A stretch of DNA of 64,000 bases from Cherax quadricarinatus (taxonomy: Eukaryota > Arthropoda > Malacostraca > Decapoda > Parastacidae). The DNA is taken from contig NC_091298.1 of assembly GCF_038502225.1 (NCBI RefSeq), forward strand, positions 40,475,925-40,539,924, read 5' to 3'. The notes under the pieces were generated by a model, which was not told the origin of the DNA, made no database searches, and saw only the letters and a program-made list of their open reading frames with translations. This document shows positions 1-13,802 of this stretch, in pieces. Position 1 is the first letter of the stretch, and every line of letters starts with the position of its first letter. Made by a program: the position numbers and the translations under genes.

Positions 1-60
1 TATTAATAAACAGAATACATTTGCAGTAAAACACAAACATGAATACAATAGCACAATGTA

Positions 61-2697
61 TTAAAGATCATGAATTTCCTCCAGCTCCTCCGAAGCCGGA
101 CGCGAGCCAAGTATGCAGCAAGCATTTCCCCTCTGGATGGCCATGCTGAGGCGATGGAACATGAAAGTGGCTGCCCTTGGGTCCCTGGTGGTGTCGATGA
201 GTCAGGAACCCAATTCTTTGAGGAAATGTGTGGCATTTTCTCCCCATGATCCCAAGGTCTCTGATCCCATTGGGACAAATTAATACTGTTGGTTTATGTC
301 CCTATACTTGTTGATCTTGTATTCTTCCCTGTGGTCAGCAGCTCCTTCCTGTCGCCCAACACTGTGATGGATGTAGGTGTCAGCCAGTGTGGATACACAG
401 GTATAGTCCCATGCTAAGAGCTTGCCATTCTTCCAAGGATAGATGGTAATCCCATCTGGACAATTTGCTGGGTTGTGGGTATTGTTGACTGCTAGTGATC
501 GGGGCTCCCTCTCCGCTGGGCATCCAGCTGTGGCAAGGGTTCTCTTTATGATGTCGTTGACCTCATTGTATGTTGCATGCCAGCCCATGGTTTTGTAACA
601 GTTAAGACCATGTAGACCATATTGGTCTGCTTGCACTTCACCGCAAATACACATATATTCTGTGTGAATTGGGGCAGCAAGACACAGAGCTACTGCAATA
701 CAGATGGTCTTAGGGTTGAGTTGCATTCCCATTGCCGGTATGTGAACTGTTTGGAGGAAGTCCCCGGAGTGATGTGTGCTCACAGCCTGAAGACGGGCAG
801 TCTCCCTATCTGATGTTGCAGCCCTGAGCATGTTGGCAAGCACCTTTCCAGCGATTGGGCCATCCCAGCTTGTCTGTTTGTGAGCCATTGCTGCACTAGG
901 GTTTGGTGCTAGAGCAGCAAGAGTCTCCCATTCAGTGATGGCACTGGCATAGCTAGGGTCCTGTATTCCTGCTGAGTCACTGAGTTTATCAGGAAGTATT
1001 TGTCTTATCAACTCGTTTGATAAGACAAATAAGGTAGAGCAATCTTGGAGGATCTGCGTACTCCTAGCCCTCCAAGCCTGACCGAAAGTGAGGCTTGCAA
1101 CCACTGTCCATCTTCTAGGGAAAGATTCAATACACTCTCTAGCATGGTCTTCAGGAGAGATTCATATTCCTTGAGTTTTGGACTGCTGAAGGCTGGGGAG
1201 CATCTCAGATGTTTTGGGATTGACAGGCACCTGGTGAGTAGGTAGAAGGCATCATGTGTGTCAATTCCAGCTGAGTACCATCATCCAGGAACCAGATATT
1301 GAGCTCGCTGGAGAGTGCTTCTGTGAATTCCTTGATAACCAAACAGAATAGAAAGGGGGTGAGAGGGTTCCCCTGTTGCACGTCCTCACATGAGTCAATT
1401 TCATGGTCCCCAAACAATAGTTTGGAAGTCACACTATAACATGATTCTATGAAGGGATAAAGGGAAGGGAAGTTTCTATAAACTGCTTGGAGAGTAGCAT
1501 CCCTTCTGACTGAGTTGAAAGTGTTGGCAAGGTCCAATTTGACCAAGGCTTTTTCATCGGACATGTTTTTGATATATACTTGTGCTGTGTGGGCAGCTGC
1601 TTCACAGCCCTGTTGAATGCCTAAACCGAGCTGAGTTGGTTTCAGCAATGCAGCAGCCTCTTGACTCACCCTTCTTACTGCAGCCTTGGCGACTAGGCGC
1701 CGAAGGGTGTTACCCACTGCAATGGGCCTAATTCTGCCATCCTTTTTACGGAGGGCAAACAATGAGGCACCAAAGAAAAGGGGTCTGATGGCCTCTGGGA
1801 CACTGCCAGCCAGGCACAGGTTGTAAAATTTGGTGAGTTCAGACAGCAGCCTCTCTGAAGCCTCATCAAGTGCTGGATTGAGTATTTGTTTTAAGTGTTG
1901 AGGCCTTAAACTGGTGAAACCTCCTGCTGAGCCCTGTGGAAATAACATAGCAGCTTTATACACATCAGCATCCTGTAAGGTTAAATGTTCTTCACCTGCT
2001 GCAATGTCAGAGAGGTCAATGTTGGTACTGGAAGCCTTGGGTAGATGTTTGCCCTTCAGAGCTTTTGCCCTGCTGACGTCCTTGGGAGCGATGTTATCCT
2101 CACTGGTTATAAGCCTCAGAGCTCCAATAGTATTACCCTCTTCTATTTTTTTGCTAATTTGGGTGTCCTGTTGTTGGCATTTGCCTGGTAGGTGTTTGTC
2201 GCCCTAGGGGGGAGACGGACGAGGTTGTCATCCCTTGGGAATGCATTTATTGCCCTAATAACATGTGTTGCTAGTGACTTGTCCCTCCTTGGTGGGACAG
2301 CCAAACAGCCATTGCCAAAAAGCAGCAAGTTGTGCCAGGATCTGTTGTTTGAAGGAACATCGTTGACTTCCTTCAGGTCAGTGAATTTGCTAGCAGCTTG
2401 AGAGCAAGCTGCTTTGGGGATGTGTGTCAGAGCCCTGGTGGATGTTAATTTGATTGCAGATTTGAGGTCCTCTGTAGATGTGAAGTGACAGTAGCTGTCA
2501 GTTCTATCTGCTGGGAGGGGCTGTTGGTTGCTCTCATTTGGAGCTGTCCTGGCGCCTAGACTTCCATTGTGTGCACGGATGTTGCCAGTTGAAGGATTGA
2601 GTGCACACTCCATGTAGCACACCCGGCAGATGCCTCGTGAACGACGGCTTTGGCTCTGTCGTGAAGATTTCTGGGAACCCGCGACTACTTGTGACAT
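61..2697 (-). pseudogene. RLE-type LINE polyprotein, copy 1 (degenerate)
   Basis: Broken open reading frame of a non-LTR retrotransposon with a restriction-like endonuclease. Three minus-strand blocks read in order: an N-terminal Cys-rich segment (2697-2143, CRVCY then CALNP), reverse transcriptase (1963-1205, with DGRIRPIAVGNT, VKLDLANTF and the catalytic FLDDGT), and a C-terminal part (1104-280) with a CxC...H...C knuckle and the endonuclease signature CPDG followed by WDYTC. Past 280 the homology continues in another frame, LGSWG then EELEEIHDL, to a TAA at 61-63. Compared with the copy at 6276-9221, roughly 85 codons just after FLDDGT (RT thumb) are missing and there are several frameshifts, so it cannot make a working protein. 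The RLE architecture is that of R2/NeSL/Hero-like LINEs; the exact clade is not resolved. The 60 bases below the stop would be 3' UTR. Confidence 0.85.
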
Positions 2698-3359
2698 CGT
2701 GGGGGTGGGAGGGCACCAGCTGTGGGGTGACGGATGAAGGACAGCATGGATGCATGGGGGATAAGAGTGGGGGAGTAGCGAGCGGCGGAACTTGAAATCG
2801 GTGGGACACTAAACGGCAACACCCTTGGTCAGGAAGTCAGTGGACCTCGGCTGGAATGAGGGGAGGGGATCAGGGATGGAGGGCGGAGGTAGTGGCCCTG
2901 TGTGTTCGCTCAAGATGCACATCACTGACTAACTTTTGCTAATTGTTATACACTTATTGTTTCATTTAGAAAAAACTCTCGCCATTTGGCACACTAATCA
3001 CGATACTCACACTATTAAGCGAGATGTTCTTCTGCTCACCATCCAATGACGGTGTCGTGAGAGCCCACTTCCTCCCCCAACCCACGACCCCGGCCGGACA
3101 CAGTTGTAAACAAAACCTCCTCCACACCACCACTGGCAGTATCCCCTCACAACCGCTACTCCCTAAATCCCAACATGCACACTGCACTTTCACTGATACA
3201 GAAGCAACGGTCTGATGCAGAGGATTGTCACAACTCTGTGATCTCCGGTGGATATTCACGATGATGTCTGCCGAAACTGGCCCATGTAAACCGTGTATGT
3301 TCTTGGTTTACACACAATGTATGGAGCACCACAAACTGGCTCCCTCTCTCCACGCCGGC
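2698..3359. other. Non-coding stretch upstream of LINE copy 1
   Basis: No gene is supported here. The short open frames on either strand have no recognisable domain. Because it lies 5' of the LINE on the minus strand it may include that element's 5' UTR, but it shows no obvious similarity to the corresponding region of the second copy (9222-9381). Confidence 0.4.
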
Positions 3360-4288
<929 letters not shown>

Positions 4289-4421
4289 GGATTAGTGGAA
4301 ATAAATTGTTTGAAATTGAAAATTGCCGTTAACGTTTCCTAGGGGATTTTTTCTATGTTTACAATAGGTTTCAGTATTATCCAAGAGATTATTCATTTTT
4401 TCTTGGTAATCATTTTCTTTC

Positions 4422-5752
4422 ATAATTACTATTGCATTTATTTTGAGCCCTATTGTTGGCAAAATTTCTAACTTTATTGTTAAAAACAACCTAGATTTAG
4501 TTGATAAATTAAGCTCCTTAACTGACTTAAATGATTTTAACATGGTTAGTTTTGATGTTACTTCCTTGTTTATGAAAGTCCCTGTTGATGATTTATTAAG
4601 TTTCTTATCTGAAGAACTCGTTAATTATGATTTACCATTGCCAGTTCCTACTATCGTTAAACTTATTAAACTTTGCATTGTTGATGCAAAATTTGTATTT
4701 AATGATAAGTTTTACACTCAGAAGTTTGGTATGGCAATGGGAAATCCTCTTTCACCTGTTCTTAGTAACCTATACATGGATTTTTTTGAAACAAGATTGC
4801 TTAACACAATCCTCCCTAATAGAGCAAAATGGTTCAGATATGTTGATGATATTTTGTCTTACGCCCAAGAATGTAGATATACACCATTTCCTTGGCAAAT
4901 TAAATAGCTTAGCGAATTCTATAAACTTTACTGTTGAGTTTGAAGAAAATAACTCATTGCCTTTTCTAGATGTTTTAATTATTAAGGATAATAATGAATT
5001 CAAACTTAAAATTTACAGAAAATCTAAAAATAACTGTTCCTATGTACACTATTATTCTTCACATCAAGATGGAGTTAAACTGTCTGTTTTCTCATCAATG
5101 TTTTTGAGAGCATTACGAATTTGTAGTCCTGAGTTCATAGATGAGGAAATATCCAAAATTTATGAAATAGGTAATGATTTGAAATACCCAAGAAACGTAA
5201 TTGATAAATCTTTTAAAATTGCTAGAAATACTTTTTACAACCCAAAAACGGACAACCAGCCATATTCAACTAAAAATACGTTGGTTCTCCCTTACCATGA
5301 AAACTTGGTTGATGTGCCTTCTCTTCTTAATACTTTTAATATCAAAGTTGTATTTAAAAATCTTGATACAGTAAAAAAAAACTTTTGATAAAGAATTCCC
5401 CCCAAAATGCTGACGGATGTCTATAAGATTCGTTGTAAAATTTGCGATAAAGTTTATGGTCAAACTAGTAAAGTCTCGAACTAAGATTAAAACAACATAA
5501 ATATAGCATTAGAACTGGACAAGATTCCAATGCTCTATTTATTCATGTGAGAGATTTTAACCATCCAATTGATTTTCATAAAGTTGAGAAAGTTGTATCA
5601 AGCAAGTCCATGGTCGACAAGAATATAATTGAATCTTGTTTCATAAAAAACAGTTTTGACAATAATATGAATATTTCCTTTGGTTTATATAAATTAGATC
5701 CATTTATAATTAAAGGAATTTGGGAAAAATTTAATAATACATCGGACAAATA
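4422..5752 (+). pseudogene. Penelope-like element PLE-1: RT and GIY-YIG endonuclease, degenerate
   Basis: The first frame (to 4907) reads LSPIVGKIS, FDVTSLFMKVPVDDLL, FGMAMGNPLSPVLSNLY and WFRYVDDIL, the characteristic reverse transcriptase blocks of Penelope-like elements with the YVDD active site. The reading then shifts and continues to 5388 with NSLPFLDVLI and FLRALRICS, also typical of the family. A further shift leads to the C-terminal endonuclease region (about 5400-5752): CKICDKVYGQTSK, then LFIHVRDFNHPIDF, matching the GIY-YIG linker and helix region. The N-terminal part of the RT is missing, so the copy is 5' truncated at or near the (AT)n. At least two frameshifts make it inactive. 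Family knowledge: PLE RTs are related to telomerase and pair with a GIY-YIG nuclease. Confidence 0.85.
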
Positions 5753-6059
5753 ATAAATTTTAAAATTCTTATATCTTGGGTAGAACAGTTTGTTGGTGGG
5801 TTGTGTGAAGAACCTGTCTAGTTGGGCCAGCGGGTCTGCTGCAGTGTTCCCTTTCTTATGAGTCTCGCGTCAGGTGTTGCTTTGTTGTGGGATGTGATAG
5901 TGAGGTGTGGGCTAGACCCTTTACATGCCTTCCTTTGATGCATTACTTTTATTGTTCCTTGACAATGTGAGTAGTCACGAAAGTGCTTGGAATTTCACTA
6001 CTCTTTCACAGTGGTTGTTTTACATATTTTAAAATCACCTGTTCACTGTGATCTTATTG
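5753..6059 (+). repeat. 3' untranslated part of PLE-1
   Basis: Non-coding tail after the Penelope frame. The segment starting TTCCTTGACAATGTGAG (about 5957-6010) recurs nearly base for base at 21899-21960, and in both places an (AT)n tract follows. The copy here carries about 35 extra bases between GTGGTTGTTTT and TTGCATATAT. I take it as the terminal segment of the Penelope family. Confidence 0.6.
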
Positions 6060-6188
<129 letters not shown>

Positions 6189-6275
6189 ACATAATATGGC
6201 ACAGAAGATTTAAGAGATACATTGTTAACATAAAGGTAGCATATACGGTACATGTTGTTACGTGTGTGTCACCGA

Positions 6276-9221
6276 TTATAAGGCGAAAATCTCATCCAGC
6301 TCCTCAGAGCTGGGGCGTGTGCCCATAATGCAGCAGGCATTACCCCTTTGAACAGCCGCACTGAGCCGCTGGAACAGAAAACTAGCTGCCCTGGGATCCC
6401 TAGTTACCCTGATGAGTCTTTTTCCCAGCTCCTTAAGGAAATTAGATGCACTCTTTCCCCATGAGCCAAGGGTCTCTGAGCCTATGGGAACAAACATATA
6501 ATGATGGGCAAGTTCTCCATATTTTCTAGACTTTTGGGACTCCCTGAAGCTGGCAGCTGCCCCTCCTTCCTCCCTGGTGTATTGGAGATAGGTATCAGCC
6601 AAGGTACATGCACATGTATAGTCCCACACCACCTGCTTCCCATCTGTCCAGGCTTGAAGGGTGTTACCATCTGGACGCTTCTGGCTGCCATCAGATCTGC
6701 GTAGTTGGGGTGGCTCCCTTACTGCTGGGCATCCAGCTGTTGTGAGGCTCCTTTTGATAATGTTATTAACCTCCTCATGTCTTGCAATCTTTCCCTCGGA
6801 TTTACGGCACACAAGACCATGGTACCCGAATCGGTCTGCTGCTTCACTGCCACAAATACACCTGTGTTCGGCGAGAATAGGGGCGGCAAGTCGAAGGGCA
6901 ACACCGATGCGGATGGTCTGTGGGTCGAGGCGTGTGCCAAGGCTGGAGTTGGGAACAGCCAACAGAAAGTCCCCAGCATGAGGGGCTCTCACTGCCAGGA
7001 GGCGGGCTCTATCCTTCCCTGACACACTCTGAAGCATTGTTGAGGCAATATTTTCCACTATTGGACCATCCCAGTGCGATTGTTTGTAGTTGTTGGGGGG
7101 AGCAGGTCTGGTTTCAGAGCCCATTAGATTATCCCAGATCATTGCTCCTTCAATGAATTTTTGGTCCTGGACTCCAATCTTGTCCCTAAGATGTTCAGGG
7201 AGAATTGCTGCTACAAGCCCTTTGGATGCAATACACGAGGACAGAAAAGCAGGTAACGCAATCTGTGATGACTTGCGGACACCAATGCCTCCTAGTCTGA
7301 CTGGAAGTGTAGCTTGGTTCCACTGCCCGTCTTCTAGAGTAAGGTTAAGTACTTTCGTAAAAATCTGCCTCAGAATACTGTCATATTCGTGCAGTATAGG
7401 GTTATCATATGAAGGTGCACATCTTAGGAAATATGTCAACCTGGGCAGACTCAAGCACTTTGTGAGAAGTTACAAGGCATCGTGGGTGTCCAGATTGCCT
7501 ATTCGTTGTTCCATTCTCATTAACTCTTCCAATTTCTTCCTGAGAATTGTGTCAATGGCATTGCTTCCCAGAGGTGCTCCTAGCAAGACACTGTTTGTGG
7601 GGGCAATGACTGCTGCTCCAGGTAGTTTTGATCTCACTGCATTTATCACTTGTTGATTGACTGAGATGATTTCACATTTGGATGGATTCAGGATGAGACC
7701 CATTTCCTGTCCCCATGTCATTACCTGTGTAAGGTCATGTAGGAGGGACTCCTTTGTACCTGCTGGTGTGCCATCATCTAGGAACCAGATGTTTAGCTCG
7801 CTGGTCAGTCTGACTGTGATTTCCCTAATTGCTATACAGAAGAGAAATGGTGCAAGAGGATCTCCTTGTTGGACACCCTCCGATGATGTGATTTCATGCT
7901 CTCCAAAGAGAAGCATTGATTCCTTGCTATACCCAGCTGAAACAAAAGTGAAGAGACCAGGGAAATGTTCTTGTACTGCTGCTAATACCACGTCTCTTTT
8001 CAGGAGATTGAACGCATTCTTGAAATCTAATTTTACCACTGCATTGTCCTCAGGCAGGTTGTTGATATACGCCCTTTTTGCATGAACCGCTGCTTCACTT
8101 CCTTGAGAGACCCCAAAGCCAAGCTGGTTTGGTTGAAGCATCATGGCTGCCTGTGCACGAATACTTCGGACAGCAGCTTTGGACACGAGGCGGCGGAACG
8201 TGTTGCCTACTGCAATTGGCCGAATTCCTCCATCCTTCTTTTTAAGTGCACAAAGTGTTGCACCAAAAAAGAAAGGTCTAATTTCATCAGGAATCAGACC
8301 AGCCAAGGAATTGTTGACGAACCTTGTGATCTCTGAAAGCAGTGTCTCTGCAATTTCCCCAATAACTGGATTAACCATTTCCTTTAAATGCTGTGGCCTT
8401 ATTCCAGTGTAACCCCCAGCAGAGCCAGATGGGAACGACATTATTGCTTTGTAAATGTCTGAGTCTTCCACAATCAATGGTTCCATAGTGGGGACAGAGG
8501 TGTTGGAACTGTTGGTGCCACTGGTTTCCCTGGCAGGGTGCTTTCCTCTAAGTGCTTCAGCCGTGACAGCATCCCTGGGAGCAACTGTATCTTCACTGGT
8601 AATAATTCTGATTGCCCCCACTGTGTTGCCCTCTTCAATTTTCTTGCTCACCTGGACTCTTTCACTGTCAGTAGAGTGAGTGGGGGTTCTGCCTCTCCCT
8701 TTTTTGTGTTGACGGGGAAGGTGAATGAGGTTATTAACTCTAGGAAAATCTCTTAAGGATTTAATTATCATTGAGGCTAGCCTCTTTCCCCTTCTTTCTG
8801 GCACAGCTAAGCAGACATTGCCAAAAAGTAGCAAGTTGTGCCATGCCTTGATGGTTGGTGGAGCATTTAAGATAGTGGAACCATCGTTTACTTTTTTCAG
8901 GAGGTCTGTAAGTTTCCCATCTGCGTGTGGACGGGCTGCTTTGGGAATATGTGTGAGTGTCCTCGTACCTGTTGCTTTAATTGCTTCCAAGAGATTGTCT
9001 GATGAGATGAAATCTGTTGGAGTGGGTTCAGGTGCCTGAGGTGGCTCTGGATCATCACTTTCCACAGGAGGACATCCTGAACCAGGGCAACTACCGCGTT
9101 TGCGGAGGAAACCATTAGAGTTGAGACAACGAAGCTGTAAGCATGACCGACACTTGCCTCTCCTAGTATTGCCAGCCGTGCCATTTCCCTGGCTGCTTGC
9201 TTCCTCCTGGTTGGCATCCAT
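6276..9221 (-). pseudogene. RLE-type LINE polyprotein, copy 2 (nearly intact, one frameshift)
   Basis: Two long minus-strand frames (9221-7470, 583 codons; 7454-6276, 392 codons) together give a protein of about 980 residues. It starts at an ATG (MDANQEE). In order: a Cys-rich N-terminal motif (CRSC...RGSCPGSGCPP); reverse transcriptase with DGGIRPIAVGNTFRRL, VVKLDFKNAF, GVQQGDPLAPFLFC and FLDDGT (Asp pair near 7773-7778); a thumb region; a zinc knuckle (CICG, then YHGLVC); and a restriction-like endonuclease, RPDG followed by WDYTC, then ESQKSRKYGEL. The order RT, CCHC knuckle, PD-(D/E)XK-like nuclease is that of RLE LINEs such as R2 and NeSL. The only interruption seen is a frame change between 7470 and 7454, just after the thumb. 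The strand and order match copy 1, but the proteins are clearly diverged, so this is another subfamily or an older split. The clade is uncertain. Confidence 0.88.
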
Positions 9222-9378
9222 CTGCTAGACTAGACAATAGTGGAATATGACATGCTGGGTGGGTATGGTGCGTGGAAGGTAGTGAACTTGATCGTTGTGG
9301 CCTGGTGGAGTTTGAGGGGCCGGGAGGGGAAGGGGAAAACTTCCCCTGGGAATTAGGTGGGGGAGGCGCAGGTTGAGT

Positions 9379-9497
<119 letters not shown>

Positions 9498-9743
9498 TTT
9501 ATCATCACACTGGCCGATTCCCACCAAGGCAGGGTGGCCCGAAAAAGAAAAACTCCCACCATCATTCACTCCATCACTGTCTTGCCAGAAGGGTGCTTTA
9601 CACTACAGTTTTTAAACTGCAACATTAACACCCCTCCTTCAGAGTGCAGGCACTGTACTTCCCATCTCCAGGACTCAAGTCTGGCCTGCCGGTTTCCCTG
9701 AACCCCTTCATAAATGTTACTTTGCTCACACTCCAACAGCACG
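9498..9743 (-). mobile_element. 3' UTR of the RTE-like LINE
   Basis: Non-coding segment between the LINE stop codon and the (AT)n tail. Read on the minus strand it ends with TTTCTTTTTCGGGCCACC, then CTTGGTGGGAATCGGCC. A related block with the same spacing and the same adjoining (AT)n lies at 22421-22580, supporting this as a family-specific 3' end. Confidence 0.65.
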
Positions 9744-11422
<1,679 letters not shown>

Positions 11423-11423
11423 A

Positions 11424-11582
11424 ATACACAAATAACCCGCACATAAAAGACAGAAGCTTACGACGACGTTTCGGTCCGACTTGGACCATTGACAAAGTCA
11501 CAGTGTGACTTTGTCAATGGTCCAAGTCGGACCGAAACGTCGTCGTAAGCTTCTGTCTTTTATGTGCGGGTTATTTGTGTAT
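11424..11582. repeat. Perfect inverted repeat, 79-bp arms, 1-nt spacer
   Basis: The left arm (11424-11502, starting ATACACAAATAACCC and ending AAAGTCACA) is the exact reverse complement of the right arm (11504-11582); the single base at 11503 is the spacer. The arms contain GACGACGTTTCGGTCC, a motif I associate with ends of Penelope-like elements in crustaceans (memory, not search). It probably represents two PLE termini fused head to head. Confidence 0.9.
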
Positions 11583-11785
11583 CGTTCCAGTCACGGTATT
11601 GTGCCTTTTTGTTATTTATATATAAGAACATAAGAAAGGAGGAACACTGGAGTAGGCCTGTTGGCCCATACTAGGCAGGTCCTTTACAAACCTTCCCACT
11701 AACAAAATATTTGCCCAACCCAATTTTCAATGCCACCCAAGAAATAAGTTTTGATGATTCTATTTACTCATTACTCAAGTCTCAC

Positions 11786-13214
11786 TCAGATCCAGCCACT
11801 CTCACTCATGTACGTATCTAACCTAAATTTGAAACTACCCAACGTTTTAGCTTCAAGAACCCAACTAGGAAGACTGTTCCACTCATCACCTACCCTATTT
11901 CCAAACCAATACTTTCCAATATCCTTTCTAAATCTAAACTTATCTAATTTGAATCCATTATTGCGGGTTCTTTCTTGAAGTGATATCCTCATAACCTTAT
12001 TAATATCCCCTTTGTTAATACCCATCTTCCACTTATACACTTCGATCATGTCTCCCCTCATTCTTCGTGTTACAAGTGAATGTAGTTTAAGAGTCTTCAA
12101 TCGTTCTTCGTATGGAAGATTTCTAATGCTATGTATTAATTTGGTTATTCTACACTGGTTATTTTCCAGCGAATTTATATCCATTCTCTAATGTGGAGGG
12201 CAGAACTGAGCTGCGTAATCTAGATGAGGCCTTACTAATGATATATAAAGTTGTAAAATAGCCGATGGACTTCTGTTGCTTACACTTCCAGATATATATC
12301 CCAGTAATCTGTTTGCTTTGTTACGTACGCTTAGGCATTGCTGTCTTTGTTTAAGGTTACTGCTCACCATAACCCCCAAGTCCTTTTCACAATCTGTATG
12401 GTTAATTAAGTTCTACATTATTTAACTTATAAGTGCTAGGGTTATGGACACTCCCGAGCTTCAGAACCTTGCATTTATCTACATTGAACTGCATCTGCCA
12501 CTTTTCTGACCAGGAATTGAGTTTGTCTAAATCCTCCTGAAGTTCCCTGGCATCTAATTTTGAATCAATTATCCTACCTATCTTTGTGTCATCAGCGAAT
12601 TTGCTCATATCACTAGTAATTCCCTCATCTAGGTCATTGATGTACATTATAAACAACAACGGGCCCAAGGCTGATCCCCGTGGAACGCCACTTGTTACAG
12701 ATTCCCACTCGGATTTAATCCCATTTATGCACCCTCTCTGCTTCCTATTAGTGAGCCATGACTCGATCCATGATAGCACATTTCCCTCAATGCCATGAGC
12801 TGCCACTTTCTTTAACAGTCTCTGGTGCGGTACTCTATCAAAAGCCTTACTAATGTCTAAATAAACAATATCGAATTCTTTATCACGATCAACCGCCTCA
12901 AATACTTTACTGAAGAAGGTTAATAAATTAGTTAGGCAGGAACGGCCCTTCGTGAATCCATGCTGAGTATCATTAATCAAACTGTGCTTATCCAGATGGC
13001 TTCTTAAATTATCAGCTATAATTGACTCTAGTAATTTGCTTATTGGGCGGTAATTTGACAGTAACGACTTGACTCCTGCTTTAAAAATAGGAATTACATT
13101 AGCCATCTTTCACATATCAGACACTACACCTGTTTGAAGAGAAATATTAAAAATATTTGTCAATGGTTTACAAAGTTCCATTTTACACTCTTCAAGAACC
13201 CTTGAATTGTAGAT
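11786..13214 (-). pseudogene. CR1-A ORF2, reverse transcriptase part
   Basis: Encodes the RT and C-terminal region of a CR1 LINE in pieces. From 13214 the frame reads ECKMELCKPLTNIFNISL with a stop before KMANVIPIFKAG; then NYRPIS, QHGFTKGRSCLTNLL, YLDISKAFDRVPHQRLL, GVPRGSALGPLLF and KFADDTKIGR (FADD catalytic pair). A frameshift follows near 12380-12402 and an in-frame TAG at about 12188-12190 where CR1-B has YYRMDINSLEN. The C-terminal block HLDYAAQF...SLENNQCRITKLI ends at 11786. CR1-clade diagnostic stretches (VRPHLDYAAQF, RRMRGDMIEVYKW) are present. Inactive. Confidence 0.85.
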
Positions 13215-13539
13215 GAATGGTTCAGAGAACCGACACGTTGTTAAATTAGACACATGTGCAACTCTTGGGTATCTTTATTGAGGAAACGTTTCGCCACACA
13301 GTGGCTTCATCAGTCCATACAAAGGATAAACTTGAAGCAGGAGGAGAATGAGGTAATCAGTCCCTCAACCTTGAGACGATGTGATCAGTCCATCATTCTT
13401 GAATAGAATACGGCATATGAGCGGAGAAGCAGCTTATAAACCGTATGGCAGGAGAGGTGCAGCAGTCATAGGTGGTGTCACATTTGTCCAATGTGGAAGT
13501 AGGTCGTGCCCAAGGGTTAGGCAAGCGAAGAATTCCCAA
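13215..13539 (-). mobile_element. Penelope-derived fragment PLE-2 inside CR1-A
   Basis: Foreign block between the CR1-A peptide NEIPDL and ECKMELCKPL. Read on the minus strand it ends with GATGAAGCCACTGTGTGGCG, then AAACGTTTCCTCAATAAAG; the CCACTGTGTGG/AAACGTTTC signature resembles Penelope-element termini. About 40 CR1 codons (equivalent to CTIRVTSDMV...DELYA in CR1-B) are absent, so the insertion was accompanied or followed by a deletion. No obvious target-site duplication. Confidence 0.5.
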
Positions 13540-13789
13540 GTATTAAGATCTGGAATCTCATTTACATCTTCCTGTGTAAAAACTGACAAAAAATAGTCAT
13601 TAAATGAGGAACACATTTCCATTTCGTCATCCGTCAGCTGTCCATTCCCAATTTTCAGAGGTCCTACTTTTTCCTTCACCTTCGTCCTATACACTTGAAA
13701 GAACCCTTTTGGATTAGTCTTTGATTCACTAGCAAATCTAATTTCATAGTCACGTTTAACCTTTCTAATCCCCTTTTTTACTTATCTTT
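13540..13789 (-). pseudogene. CR1-A ORF2 linker fragment (right of PLE-2)
   Basis: Minus-strand coding remnant KKGIRKVKRDYE...SKTNPKGFFQVYRTK, then GPLKIGNGQLTDDEMEMC and FLSVFTQEDVNEIPDL. It matches the segment between endonuclease and RT in CR1-B (about 19750-19990). An in-frame TAA lies before KKGIRKV. It is cut off at 13790 by the target-site duplication of the Penelope insertion PLE-3. Confidence 0.8.
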
Positions 13790-13802
13790 TAAGCTGAACA
13801 TG
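13790..13802. repeat. Target-site duplication of PLE-3, left copy
   Basis: TAAGCTGAACATG; the same 13 bases occur at 14849-14861. Removing 13803-14861 restores the CR1-A coding order. Confidence 0.85.

Noticed and set aside
13381..13596. A 71-codon plus-strand open frame
   Set aside because: It crosses the junction between the Penelope-derived fragment and CR1-A, and so is a chance frame.
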